Assembly: GCA_036250195.1 (NCBI GenBank)
Contig: JAVHZZ010000004.1
Location: 164,402,869 to 164,466,868, forward strand
Reading direction: 5' to 3'
DNA: 64,000 nucleotides
Source of the DNA: Mixophyes australis
Lineage: Eukaryota > Chordata > Amphibia > Anura > Limnodynastidae
Shown: positions 44,001 through 55,583 of the stretch, one piece after another
How the letters are laid out: every line of letters begins with the position of its first letter
How positions within the stretch are numbered: position 1 is the first letter of the stretch
Translations under genes and position numbers: made by a program
The notes under the pieces: generated by a model
What the model saw: the letters and a program-made list of their open reading frames with translations, nothing else
Databases searched by the model: none
Told to the model about the DNA's origin: nothing

Positions 44001-47000
44001 GCTATGGATGGTTCCACCAGGCCTATCACACTGGCCAGAGCTACAGGGTAGCAGTCAGAGCGTTGGTACTAGATGCTGAGTTCCAACCTCAGAACAGCTG
44101 GGTAACGGATTAGATTTGGTCTAATCTACAGATCACAAGAATTACAGCAGGTAAGTAGACGTTAAAACAGGTTCCTTAAGCAGTGATGTTTTTTAGCTCA
44201 GGAAGTCCTAAAATGGAGTTACTTTCACTAGTTGGAGGTACTAGTGATATCCAGAAAGAACAGATGGTATAATACTAATACATGATCAAAAAGTGCGATT
44301 TTTATACAGATTTACACAGATACCCTGGCAGGAGGTAATCCAGCCTCCTGCCCCTCTAACTAATCCAGGTGCTTCATGCAGCCTGCACATAACTCAGTAT
44401 GGAGGGGTTTAACACCTTTACACATTACTGCAATCTGCATCACTACATCTGAGGTTTTCTATTGAATGTTTACCATCAAGATATAACATTTCTCTAATTT
44501 TGCTTTGAATGTAATTTAACTTGCAAAACTCACATTCATCTGTGATCGTTTGCATAGGGGGTCTACCAGCAAGTATAATTACCTCCTCCTGTCTTTCAGG
44601 CTCAACAGAGGTTTTGGTCACTCAGCGATGTAAAGGTCTAATTAACACAAGATCACCTGTCTCTAGACAGATGCAAACCCCAAACATGACTTACTGTCTC
44701 AGGAGTCAATACATTTCCACACATACCAATATAAAAATATAGGTACATTTGCAATGATATACAGAGGTGTACTGCACTCCTAATTAAAATAAATATCTAC
44801 ATTAAGTTTTATCTATGCGCTCCAGCCATAAATAAGTTATTTATCAGTAATCCAGCCACAGACGCGTACCAATATTATAATATAAAGGAGCTTATCTGTA
44901 GTAATTGTGTACTTTATAGTGTGAGCATCTCCAACTGTACAGCAATGAGTCCATGTAGTAAGCTTGGGTCCATAGAGAAGGACAAGGGCTGAAAACTCCA
45001 CATAAATAAAGAGAATATAGTGTAATTCGTTTTTACAAAACACACAAGGCAATTCACTGAAAAGAGTATATGCGTACCCCAAATATCATAAGCTCAAGTA
45101 TGAATTAATTAACCAGAAACTGGCATCAAAATTCCCAATACATTTTAATACATAATAAAAGACATCAAAATGTCTGTATATTCAAAACAACTAACGAGAG
45201 TTTATCTGTGAACCTTAACAGTAGTTATGACCACATAAAAAGACAACTCTGGCCAGAAGAATCCCATATATACAGAAAGAAGATCCACAGGTAAGTCCCA
45301 GGTAGTTACCTAAAGTATTTTATCTCTCTGATTTGCTGAGTGGATGTGGTTAATGTCCAAATTAAGGCAGTTTAAATAGTACTGGTCTTCAATCTATGGA
45401 TGGACATGATGTTATGGCGGAAGTGACTCTGTATTCCGATATTTTGAGGTTTGAGTGCACAGCGCTCATTTGGCTGTTTAAGCAACCAGGACTATTTAAA
45501 CTGCCTTAATTTCGACATTCCCCACACCAACTGAGAAAGTCTGAGACAAAACACTTTGGGTACCTATTTGGGACTTACTTTTGGATCTTCTTTCAGTATA
45601 CGTCTTTTCCTGGCCAGTTTTTTTCTATCCCACATATGGACAGAACTACTGTTATATCCAGAAAAGAAAATATTGGATCATAGATAAGCTCTCATTATTT
45701 ATTTTGAATGTACAGGCATTTTGATGTCTTTTATTATGTATTAAAGTCTATTGCCAATTTTACTGGCAGTTTCTGATTTACTACTTCATGCTTGAGCTTA
45801 TGATATTTAGGGTATGCATATACTTTTTCAGCAAATTGCCTTGAGAGTTTGTTTTTTTTTTTTTTTAAACAAGTCTTTATTAACGATCAAAAAAAAATAA
45901 CACAAAATCCGAATACAGTGGTACATAAATTTGAAGTGCAAAAAGCAAAGAAAAAACTCACTAGGAAAGAGACAGCAGTATTCAAGGACAATGTAGGTAG
46001 AACAGGTTTAATTGTATTGTAAGAAAAGATCAGATTGAGAGAAGGATAAGGGAAAGAAAGAAGAGACAGATCTCAGTCGAGAGAGAAGTGAGCGTGAACG
46101 AAGAGGAGTGGGGTAGAGGAAAAGAGGGGGCGACGTGGCAAAGAACCACCTACAGATTAAAAGTAAAGGAAAGAGGGGAGAGGAATGGAATGTAAATTAT
46201 GTGAAAGGGGGAGCGATATTGGTGGTAGGACAACCAGGGATCCCAAACCTTGTTGAATTTTTTTATTTTTTTTTAGGAGTGGTATTAATGATGCTAGACA
46301 TGAATTCCATGCGGTGGACCTGCCAAATCCTGGTAATAATAGAGGGAAGAGAAGGGGGGGCTGTATGTTTCCAGTCAGAGGCATTTTGGCAGGTGGCAGC
46401 AGATATAATTTGGCGGGCCACTTTGTTTTGGTGTTTAGTAGCTGAGGGGAATCGAAGGGGCAGGAGGAAAAATGTCAGTTCTAACGGGACATTGATCTGG
46501 ATAATGGATTCTATGAGTGCTTTAATTTCCTCTGGTTAATTTTGGACAGTCCCACCATATATGCAGGAATGACCCTACGCCAGAGCATAAACGCCAGCTT
46601 CATAGGGACATAGAACCAGAGAAACAAGAGTTTGTAAACATTTTCTTTTATTTAAACACAGATTGAGCTAGAGGCGGCGTTGTCCTCATTTTCAGTCCAG
46701 TTTTCGTAATCAAGGGAGTCTCCCAGGTCACATCCCCAAGATAGATTGTGAGGATCGCGGGGAGAGGTCGGGAAGGTCAATTTGGAGTAGATGATGGAGA
46801 TCAGACCAGGCGTTGATGCTCGGCGCAGGCACAATGCCTCAATGATGGTAGTGGGGCGAGAGGTAATGTGGGATATGACTGTAGAGTGGATATTGCGGAT
46901 TTGCAAATATTGATAAAAGAATTGTGTGGGCAGGCCAATTGCGGTTTGGGGGAATAAGGAAGTACAGGTGACGTCGTTAACAGACCCTTCGGGAGTACCA

Positions 47001-50000
47001 AAGAATGTGACGGGCTTTAAACCTGGAGGGAACTCTGGAGAGTTGAAACTGGGGAGGGGTGCGGGGAGAACCCATATAGCCTGGAAGTTAAATCTCAAAT
47101 TGCTAGGTAGTGTGAAACCGTGGGATGGAACAGTACCTTTTTAGGGCGACGTGCCTTAGGGAGCCAGAGGACGGACGCAGGAGAGAGTAGGCCTAGACCC
47201 TCAGGGCTAGATTTACTAAGCTGCGGGTTTGAAAAAGTGGGGATGTTGCCTATAGCAACCAATCAGATTCTATCTTTCATTTATTTAGTGCCTTCTACAA
47301 AATGACAGCTAGAATCTGATTGGTTGCTATAGGCAACATCCCCACTTTTTCAAACCCGCAGCTTAGTAAATCTAGCCCTCAGTCTCAATAAGAACCCAAA
47401 ACCTGGAGGACGAAGGGCCGTTCCACAAAAAACACTGAGCGAGGTGAGCTGAAAGATAATAACGCTTGAAGTTTGGATACTAAGATCTCCAACCCCGAGA
47501 GGACCTCTGAAGCACCCGGAGCCGAAAAAGAGGGCGTCTGCCTGCCCAGATGTATTTGGATGTCCCATGTTGAAGAAATTTGAAGACATAAGGAGGTATT
47601 CGGATGGGGAGGGTTTAAAAAAGGTAAAGTAATCGAGGAGAATGTTCATTTTTACCGCATTGATACAACCTATCCAGGAAATGAACTGTTGGAACCAAGT
47701 CGTTAAATCTGATTTTATTAGGGACAAGGTATGGGGGATATTGCTCTGGAAGAGTTGGTGAAGTCTTTAGGTCAGGAAGCTGCTCAGGTATTTCATTTTC
47801 TCTAGATGCCATGTGAATGGGAATGTACAGAGTAAAATACATTTATCAGTAAGTGGAATGTAGAAATCAAGATCCTCGGTTTTGGGCGGGTTTATGTTAT
47901 AACCCGAAAAATGTCCATATGTGTCTATTTCAGAGAGTAGAGGAGGGAGAGAGGAAACCGGGTAGGATATGCTGATGAGGACATCGTCGGTATATAGGAC
48001 AATGTTGTTCTCCGTGGATCCAACTCAAATGCCCGATTTGCCCATACCCTGGAAAGAGGTTCAATTATGAGGGCAAAAATTAGTGGGGAGAGGGGGCAAC
48101 CCTGACGAGTGCCGTTGGCAACTGTAAATGGTGTAGAGAAAAGGCCATTGGCCGAGACAATTGCAGAGGACTGGTAAAGAGCCAGAACCCCTGTCAAGAA
48201 TCTGCTGGAGCAGCCCATCAATCCAAGCACACCACACATGAACGGCCACGAGATGCGGTCAAACATCTTTATTGAGGATTGAACTTAGTGAATGGAGTGA
48301 ATCAGATCGATGGCCCTCCTTGTATTATCTGGGGCCTGTCTCCCCGGAATAAGTCCGGCTTGGTCAGGGTTGGGAGGAGGGGGTTGAGTCTAGTGGCTAG
48401 GATCTTAGCGTAGAGTTTAAGGTCACCTTGAGAGTTTCTTAAAAAATGTATTGCACTAAACTCTCTTTTTTTGGGGGGAGTTTTCAGTCCTTTTCCTTCT
48501 TTATGGAACAAAGTTTCCTACATGGACTCATTGCTGTAGAATTGAACATGATCACACTACAAATTACACAATTACTACAGATAAGCTTTTGGTACATGCT
48601 ATTCCCGTAAAAGCAACACAAATGGAAACAAACCATTTAAAGAAAAATATTTTATTTTTTATTCAAAAGTTACAATATATTTAAACTCAGAAACAACATA
48701 TATAAAGATTTGGTATTCTACCAACCTTTCTGTTCCTTAAAGGCTCATCCACACTAGGAATCATCATGTATTTTACAATCAGTGTGTTCTGTGCACACTC
48801 AACGCATCTCTGCTGCCTGTAAAGAGCATGGTGACCTAGGGATCACTGATTTCTATGATATGATGCGTTCCTTACTTCCAAGCTAAAGATGTATGCACCA
48901 GGGCCTCTTCACTGCTATAGACCCCAAACAAATCTTTCTCTTTCCTGGCTCCTTGAACAAGCCAGTTACAAAATATTTCCAAACATCTCCTGCATAACGG
49001 TGATGTCAGATGAGCATTTGGAATTCTGTATTTTTTCTCTTAGAAAAAAAAATCAGAATTTTTCAGCTTAAGTACAGACTAGTTGGACTATGGTGTCAAT
49101 ACAGTAGAAATCTATATTTGCCTCTCCTACGTACATTTTACATGTTTTATTTCCTGAGGGCAATTCCTTACTAAACTACCACTACAGCACACAGTTAGCT
49201 ACAGAATGTAAAGTCTTGCTGTGCAGCACTTTATTATAAAGGTGAAGCTAGGGTCAACAGGAAGTTTACATCCACGTTCCCCCAGTGATATCAGCCATTT
49301 TCTGAGATCAACAAAGAGGCAATCATTGACTGCCACTCTCTGTGAAAAAAGTGCTTGCTGTTATTATGTTACATTAAGATTTTTATGCAAACTGATCTTC
49401 ATGTAAAACATGGTGTCTCTACCTCTTGATTTTATTCTACTGCCATGGCACTCATAATAAGCAGTTACAAAAGCTTTCTGTTTCTTCCTCATCCCCAAGA
49501 AGGTAAGGTAAGTGACTGATGGCTGCAGGCCACAGCATGCTAGGATTTGTAGCTCAACAGCTGGAGAGCAACAATTTTGGATAGCCAATTTAAAGATTAA
49601 ACTCCACCTATATTTAACATTTTGGATGAAACTCTTCTTTAAATGCTACTAGCAAAAAAATTAATCCTTATGCTAAATACACTTTGGCTATTGTTAAACA
49701 AACTAAAATCCTTCCACTTTGATGGGATTTGTCAATTTGCATGCAAATGTTTTTTTGTAAACAGGCAGTGCCTACGAACAATTGTTATATATACTGCAAA
49801 CCAGAACACTCATTCCTTCTGCGAATTTATATTACGGTTTTCTTCTGTAGTAATCTGTTTTGGTAAATTATCTCTGGAACAAAATACCCAATAATGGATT
49901 GAGGCAATGGCATATACTCCACTAACGCTATGAAAACCTGCAGTTACAAATGTGATACTTTTAGGCGTATGCAAGATTGTGAGCCTAGCACCCTTTTTCT

Positions 50001-51143
50001 ATTATATAAGTTGATAAACTGTTAGTTTCTTGCATGCAACCAGTCTGCTTGCCTCTATTACATACCGCAAACACAAATTAAACAGCTATTCAACATTAGC
50101 TGCATAACTTAATTGAGGATGTAAAACATATGGTGAAATTACAGCATGTACGTTAGCGGTGTCAAATTATCAGCAAAGCAATAAAAGCTCCTTCTCAGGA
50201 CCCAGAGGTCCCTAGTTGCCTACAGCCAATCTGACAATAAGAGATGACAGAGGTTGCCATAACTTTTTCAGTCAGTGTTACTGCTCACCCTGTGCATAAA
50301 CCATGAAGTGATGTGTTTTACTTCTTTGACACCTACATGAAAACATGTGGCCTAATTCAGTGGATACCTAGTGCTATTACAAATGTCTCCCTTCATTGAC
50401 GTACAGAAGCTCAATACTGTCTACTGGCCCTGTTCCTCTTTGCTGGCAGTGACACAAACATTCTGCTTATGCATAAAATAGTAAAGGGACCATATTTGTG
50501 GCAATGGTGCTGTATAAAGTATCTGGAATTGTGGACTTCTGTGCAGGCAAATGGGGTCCCCAGCACTGCCACAATGTTTAATTTACTGTTGGATGGTTGG
50601 CGATTTGAGGAGTGTACCATACAGTTACCTTGTCTAGATCAGCATTTGGTTGCCATCGAACAGTTGACTGAAAAAGCTTAGAAATAGGTAAATCTTTACA
50701 GCAAGAAAGCATAAATACTAAATAATTATTTTGCTGAAATAGTCTAATTAAGGTAAACCATTTGTATCTAGTGTGTGAGGCCTTGCCAAACTTAGCTGTC
50801 AGGGAAGATGGATATGAATAGGCAGCATCACATATTTGTATTTGATAGGGGAACAACTATAAGCAAACATCATTAAGTTCACATATGTGTTAGTCATATT
50901 GTGCTCTCACTGAGCCAGGAAAGAGATGATAGTCATACAATAAGATGACCACTTGCTCAGGGTTTCCTTATAACATACACCATGCACATGCTGCCACCAC
51001 TGCACGCAGCACTCATACATGGCAGTCCATGCAGGCAGGCAGAGAGTGGACCTGCCCTCACCTTCGCACTCAGCCTGAGCTGCCACTCTTACTGGGAACC
51101 CCCAAAACAGGCCCAAAACCAGCCAGTTCACCGCGTTCTTCAT
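33709..51143 (-). CDS. CDNF: CDNF, exons 1 and 2 of a spliced gene (3' part outside or not found)
   Basis: Cerebral dopamine neurotrophic factor, a small saposin-like protein of the MANF family that enters the ER and can be secreted. The visible coding sequence is exon 1 (51143-51062) and exon 2 (33836-33709), joined in phase 1 with GTGAGG and TCAG/GTAAG splice sites. It gives a signal peptide (about 1-22, MKNAVNWLVLGLFWGFPVRV), then the first cysteines of the N-terminal domain (AECEVCKEFL) and a conserved GKENRL end at the normal exon 2 boundary. Exons 3 and 4, which would encode CYYLGAT-like and C-terminal SAP-like parts, were not found down to position 1. Intron 1 spans 17.2 kb and is full of transposons. 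It is head to head with HSPA14, as in mammals. Confidence 0.93.
33837..34500. other. CDNF intron 1, 3' end, no other feature
   Basis: AT-rich intron sequence without a recognisable element. Confidence 0.4.
34501..34620 (+). repeat. hAT MITE end fragment
   Basis: AAGGGGTTGGCAACCGCCGG followed by GGCACGCTTGCC and GGCACGCGTC resembles the CAGGGGTTGGCAACC ends common in vertebrate hAT MITEs. The second end was not located. Confidence 0.4.
34951..35018. repeat. (TG)n(TA)n microsatellite
   Basis: A short TG run followed by about 30 TA dinucleotides. Confidence 0.9.
35019..37259. other. CDNF intron 1, mostly featureless
   Basis: No gene seen. 36090-36160 and 36515-36650 contain related blocks with CTATCTTCCTGGGA/CTACCTTCCTGGGA and GGGAGTCTCC-like words, two diverged copies of an unknown short repeat. 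A small (TA)n lies at 36675-36694. Confidence 0.4.
37532..37735 (-). mobile_element. right-end fragment of an element-2-type hAT
   Basis: TAGAGATGCTCACTGACCCC followed by GTTTTGGTTTTGG runs, GGATTACCG and GTTTTGCC-AAACCGCC matches, inverted, the right end of element 2 (29544 back to about 29395). The opposite end was not recognised, so it may be truncated or replaced by the adjacent minisatellite. The base before it, with GTTATAAC, could be a half target duplication. Confidence 0.7.
37737..38425. repeat. 25-bp minisatellite, about 27 copies
   Basis: Unit CATGCCTCCTGTCTCAGCCA TCCCT, very regular in 37745-38130 and with more variants (CATACCCCC, CATCCCTCC, CTGCCATCACT) in 38130-38420. Since 25 is not a multiple of three and the unit has no stop in any + frame, three overlapping open frames of 220-280 codons result. 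They are artefacts. Confidence 0.95.
38824..41940. other. CDNF intron 1, no feature recognised
   Basis: About 3.1 kb of AT-rich sequence. Short open frames near 39435-40000 and 41113-41325 show no domain or splice support. Confidence 0.45.
42053..42134. repeat. perfect 34-bp-arm hairpin
   Basis: 42053-42086 and 42101-42134 are exact reverse complements (34 bp each) with a 14-nt loop. The left arm begins ATATAATGTGAGCATTCC. Just upstream (41950-42050) is another short element with CTCCGGATTCTTCAACTCCG and GGCGCTGCC. It may be the core of a MITE; a pre-miRNA-like fold is also possible. No target duplication seen. Confidence 0.85.
42135..42680. other. CDNF intron 1, no feature recognised
   Basis: AT-rich, no gene or repeat family recognised. 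Confidence 0.4.
42681..43275 (+). mobile_element. CR1/L2-like LINE, ORF2 C-terminus and 3' tail
   Basis: The frame ending at 42956 encodes the typical C-terminal block of CR1/L2-group ORF2 (IQDFSRAAPLHWNDLPRSIR, then SFKRALKTHLFLKAYQP). A 3' untranslated region ends in GCGGAAACCTTGTGGCGCCT and a (AAT)n tail at 43253-43276. It is 5'-truncated, as usual for LINEs. The tail resembles, in part, that of the minus-strand fragment at 797-1915. Confidence 0.85.
43276..44860. other. CDNF intron 1, possible old LTR, no gene
   Basis: 43880-44420 has mixed composition, with CCTCGTCCTTTTGGGTAACT near the start and a TTTTTATACAGATTT TATA-like box near 44296, and could be an old LTR; ends not found. The rest is unremarkable. 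Confidence 0.3.
45851..48425 (-). mobile_element. 5'-truncated Tx1/L1-type LINE
   Basis: The minus-strand insertion has its poly(A) as (T)n at 45852-45869 and is flanked by a 12-bp target duplication CCTTGAGAGTTT (45839-45850 and 48426-48437). From right to left it encodes decayed ORF2: DLKLYAKILATRLNPLLPTL (near 48400), the reverse transcriptase palm (FDRISWPFMCGVLGLMG, NGTRQGCPLSPLIFALIIEP, 48266-48010), and later segments to about 46650. Stops and frame changes interrupt it, and the FADD-like catalytic box is not intact in one frame. A MITE is inserted at 47204-47378. Confidence 0.9.
47204..47378. mobile_element. 175-bp palindromic MITE inside the LINE
   Basis: GGGCTAGATTTACTAAGCTG at the left is mirrored at the right. 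The inverted arms are about 70 bp, including GGTTTGAAAAAGTGGGGATG and TTGCCTATAGCAACCAATCA, with a TCA flank on each side (3-bp target duplication). A second copy lies at 54418-54590. Non-coding. The 3-bp duplication would suit a PIF/Harbinger origin, but this is only suggestive. Confidence 0.85.
48602..51061. other. CDNF intron 1, 5' end, no other feature
   Basis: No transposon or additional exon was recognised in this 2.4 kb next to CDNF exon 1. It may hold intronic regulatory sequence, but nothing specific can be shown. Confidence 0.4.
51062..51143 (-). CDS. CDNF: CDNF exon 1 (coding part)
   Basis: ATG is the CAT at 51141-51143. An upstream in-frame TTG at 51152 is not a likely start. 27 codons plus one base encode a hydrophobic signal peptide and QAECE. 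The donor is AAG|GTGAGG with GT at 51061-51060. The frame reading past the donor is intron. Confidence 0.92.
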
Positions 51144-51404
51144 TTCTGCCAATCCTCACTTCTGCTATCAGGACGCAGTGAGAGCAGGCGCTGTGCCGCC
51201 GGCTATATGACGTATCCTCTAGACAGGACGTCAAACCAGGATGTCTCCCCGCCCCCTTTCCTTTACTTACAGCTCTGTGATTGGTCGGACATGAAAGAAT
51301 AATTGACAATGTGACTGTTGCTCGTCTCTCCCATTGGTTGCAGTTCCTCACCATTCTGGTTTCGCATTGGCCGGGTAACGTTTTCTGTTCTGCCAGACGC
51401 CGGT
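51144..51404. promoter_or_regulatory. bidirectional CDNF/HSPA14 promoter
   Basis: 261 bp between the divergent start codons, free of repeats and richer in CpG than the flanks. Visible elements are three ATTGG (inverted CCAAT) boxes at 51280, 51333 and 51366, a CCCGCCCCC GC box near 51250, TGACGT at 51208-51213 and GACGTCA at 51227-51233 (ATF/CREB-type cores). No TATA box is obvious. A strict ERSE (CCAAT-N9-CCACG) was looked for and not found. Confidence 0.8.
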
Positions 51405-51461
51405 ATGGCGGCGATCGGTGTACATTTGGGCTGCACGTGTGCCTGTGTGGCCGTGTATAAG
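51405..51461 (+). CDS. HSPA14: HSPA14 exon 1 (coding part)
   Basis: ATG at 51405 in GCCGGTATGGCG, 19 codons ending TATAAG, donor GTGAGA at 51462. Confidence 0.96.
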
Positions 51462-54400
51462 GTGAGAGTTTCTGAGGGTTTTCATTGTGTATTCTGTTAC
51501 CTCTTTGCTGGGGGGCTGTGAGGTATTCTTTGTTTAAGCTATCTCACACATTAAAGCTGAGTGCTTGTATTATATATTATAAATGTTATTTCTATATGTG
51601 ACTTTTACTATTCACCCTCGCCGTCTACTTTTCTTTGTATGGGTTCAGAATTGTGCCGTTATGATCGGTAAAACATGTAGAGAGGAGATGGGAGTTTTAG
51701 TAAAGGGATCATCCCACTTATTCCTGGAAACATTCCAAATAACGTTTTCACATTGCTGCCCAGTACAGCTTCCGATCCTCCAATATGATGCCTTCCACCC
51801 AGTAGGAAATACTGCAGTTTAAAAAGGATGTGAAGTCAGTTTAAGCAGGAGAACCAATAGCAAGCTACAATATCTGTTATTGTGGTTTTTTCTTGTTAAA
51901 CACAACCAATAAATACTTTGTGGTTTTTGCTTTCATATCAATCCATCTTTCCAAGCAGGATTCTACACATAGGTTTTCATAAAAATCTGTATTTAAAAAT
52001 GTTCTTTCTATTTTTTTGTATGGTTTTGAATGAAATGCATAAAATGTGTAGGAATAGCATGGGTAGTTTATGTTTAGAAATAGACAACCTAACGCATCAA
52101 ATGAGTACACCTTTGTTTACTGAAGAGAGGACAGGGTACATATCATCATTAGATACCCTGCCCCAATCTCTGGATTTATTAACTTTTCTGTAGTGTAGGA
52201 TGTTATTGTCTGCTATTTACCAGATAATTACTACTAAGGGAGCACATCATTTGAAAGAGGAGAGTATATTTTCTTAAATGAGGGTTTCCATAGTTTGTTG
52301 AAGACAGGATGCGCATTACAACCCCCTCCCACATCATGGGTTCCTAAATATTTTTTTTAAAGTCTCCTCTTTAAAATAAGGGGGTCTTTGGATTTATTGA
52401 AGCCAGGATGGGAGAGATCCTTCCCATCCTTGGACTTCTTAATGATTTCTGCAGTGTAGGACTTGGGCTCTGTTGATCACACATGAACACCAGAGAATAG
52501 CTTCTCAGAGACCTCCTTTGAAATGAAGGTATTCCTTCAGTGGGTACTAGTGCTCAAAGGATGCTTTTAGATACTTTGACACATCCCCTGTTTTTTTAGA
52601 TTTGTCTGTAGTGGATGGATAGCTGCAGGGCTTGATGATACAAGCTGGCTTATATAAGATAAATACTAATAACATTCACAAATGCATACGTAAAAGTTTC
52701 AGGAGTTAGTAGACCAAGTTATATTTTATATAACGTTGTGTTGGTGAAGGGAGAGATTTTTGTACACAGCTGACTTTTTGTCTTTAATTCCGTTGCAACT
52801 ATATTTTGGAACACACAAAGGGTTTAATCAGCACAGCTCTGGAACTGATGTTGTTAAGCTTAAATAAACTTTTAATGCTGAAGTTTTTGTTTTTTCCTCA
52901 ATGTATCTGGTAGCCTGGAATCCATCATGTGTGCATCCTACATATAGGTAACCTGCTATGCATGTCTCCTAAAAGTGATAGAGTACCCAATTCAAGCACA
53001 AACGCATAACCTACTAGGGTAATGGGTTACATCATTACAGATGCCTATGTGTTGAATCTTCATAAAAGTATACTTAACTACACAGGTATAACAATGCTGC
53101 ATTCAGTGTTGTCATGCTATGATAAGATGATAGCATATATGCTTGTCTTTGGAAAGGTGTATGTGTGATATTTATCTTTTATCCCTTTCCAGGATGGTCG
53201 TGCTGATGTGGTGGCCAATGATGCAGGTGACAGAGTCACGCCTGCCGTTGTTGGATATTTGGAGAATGAAGTGGTAAGATTTTCCCCCCAAACTTATTTT
53301 TGTGGCCTACAGTTTTGAATATTTTGCAGCATCTACCTCGTAACCTACTTATTAATTTTTTTCTTTTCAGATTGTTGGCCTAGCAGCAAAACAAAGCAGA
53401 GTTAGGAATGCGTCAAACACCATTGTGAAAGTGAAACAAATATTGGGCAGGAGGTAAGATAAGTTCTCACATTTTTAAAATTATTTATCCTTAAGCACAT
53501 ATAGATTGCTTTGCTTATAGATTATTATTATTAGTTTATACAGTGCTTCAATATTGCTCAGAACTTTACAGAGAATATTTAATCATTTACATCAGTCCCT
53601 GACTAATTGGAACTTATGGTCTCCATCTCTGTACCACACAAAAATGCACACCCGCTAGGGTTTGACAGCAGACAGATAACCTACTGGTATAATGTTGGAC
53701 TCTTTGAAGTAACTGGAGCCCGTAGAGAAAAGCACGCGCAAACACAGGGCAACCATACAAACTCAAACCAAGTGCTGTGCAGCAGCAGTGCTAACCACTG
53801 TCCCAGGGTGCCACCCATGATATTTGGTTGTAAGTTTTGAACTGAGTTGCGCAACCATGTTTTATATTTATACTACCCAACTTTCACTTGTCCATGGCAA
53901 GCATGTAGTTAGAACATAAACCTAGCTATCATGTATCAAAAGTATTTCTTCAGTTGCAAGCCAACATTATGATCAAATATTCTCATCAGAATATTCCTGT
54001 TCATTCAAATATGATTAAGTGAAATCACACTATTCCTTTTATAGTTGTATAGGTTTTTTTCTGTAAAATTGATATGTGGATATGGGAAAATAAAAGAAGC
54101 ACTATCATATAACTAATGTGTTTTTTTTTTTCTTCTTTTCTTTTTTACAGCTATGAGGACCCACAGACTCAGAAACACATCTCTGAAAGCAAATGTTCAG
54201 TAAGTAGACTATAGTTATTTCTGAAATTCAAAAAAAAAAAAAAAAAAGTAAGTGTATCCTGCGCTCCTTCTACTATTAGCACTTGCACACTATTGAATAT
54301 TTAGTCACTGTTAATTGGATTTATTTCTAATGTTGCTAGAGATAGTATAGTAGATGTTTCCAGTCTCGCTTGTTTCCCTTTTGTTCTGAAAATTAAAAGA

Positions 54401-55499
54401 ACTCTAAAATTACACTAGGGTCTACATTTACTAAACTGCAGGTTTGAAAAAGTGGAGATGTTACCTATAGCAACCAATAAGATTATTGTTATTTATTTAG
54501 TACATTCTACATAATGACAGCTACATTCTGATTGGTTGCTATAGGCAACATCTTCACATTTTCAAACCCGCAGTTTAGTAAATCTAGCCCTAAAGGTTAA
54601 GAGACAGGAAGCACAGAATTGTGACATATGAACTATAACTACAAATTGCTCTCTAAATCAGTTTTTTGTCTCCAGTCCTCAAGTACTCTCAATAGGTTTG
54701 GTTCATTAGCAGGTTTGTTATTCTATTAAAACTGTCATATTCCATTATATGGGAGTACTATGGATTTAGGAATTGCACAATGAAGTGTTTTCTTTTATTA
54801 TGTTTATAAGTTACAACAAATGGTCTGCAGAGCCGATCATGACATTTACAGTAATAAACAGTCAGGGCCTAATTAATGGTTCAGGCCACCCTAGTCTTAT
54901 ATGCTTGTAACTCCTCTTTCCTTCCAAGCTAAAAAGGCACTTGTCCTTAATTTAAATTAGTTTGGCGAGAAAATAATCCCTGCCCAATTAACAGAAGGCA
55001 GGATGGATTCATGTTATTTATGCCAAAGTCCCACCCTTCCATCTACATGTCGCAGAAGAAATAGAGATTAGTCAGACCAGGCAACATTTTTCCAGTCTTT
55101 CAACTCTCCAGCCTGTGCCCACTGTAGCCCCAGGTTCCTGTTCTTAGCTGACAGGAGTGGTTTGGCATGGGCTTAGTGATTCTGTTCTCTACACGACTGT
55201 TGATTATGTTCCCTTTGCCTTCCTGTCAACTTGAAGCAGTCTAGCCATTCTTCTTTGACCTCTCATTAACAAGGTATTTTCGCCCAAGGACTGCTGCTCA
55301 CTGGATATTTTTTTTTTTATTTTGCGCACAATTTTCCACATCTGGTCCAACAATCATTTCTCTAGTCAGTCACTTAGATGATATTTCTTCCTCATTTGGT
55401 CTGATCAACAAATGAACCACAATGCAGCTTGTTTTTATGCATTGAGTTGCTGCCACATGTACCTAATAAAGTGGCCAGTGAGTGTATGTGTGTAATCAT

Positions 55500-55583
<84 letters not shown>

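Larger units (their letters stand above)
44866..48601. mobile_element. large foldback element split by a LINE
   Basis: After removal of the LINE (45851-48425 plus one target copy), the segment is an inverted repeat with arms of roughly 560-600 bp around a centre near 45430-45470. Left-arm landmarks are GCTTATCTGTAGTAATTGTG (44890), GCAATGAGTCCATGTAG (44942), ACAAGGCAATTC (45045), ATATCATAAGCTCAAG (45085), TAATACATAATAAAAGACAT (45147) and AAATTAAGGCAGTTTAAATA (45359). Their reverse complements occur in mirrored order at 45489-45845 and 48438-48590. Arms are clearly diverged, so the element is old. No coding capacity and no known family assigned. Confidence 0.85.

Noticed and set aside
46135..46539. 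134-codon + frame
   Set aside because: Antisense shadow of the minus-strand Tx1/L1 LINE.
50907..51152. 81-codon minus-strand frame as a single-exon gene
   Set aside because: Only its first 27 codons from ATG 51143 are coding (CDNF exon 1). The rest lies behind a good GTGAGG donor and is intron. The TTG at 51152 is not needed as a start.
51144..51404. ER stress element (CCAAT-N9-CCACG) for CDNF
   Set aside because: None of the three CCAAT boxes has CCACG at the required distance on the CDNF strand.
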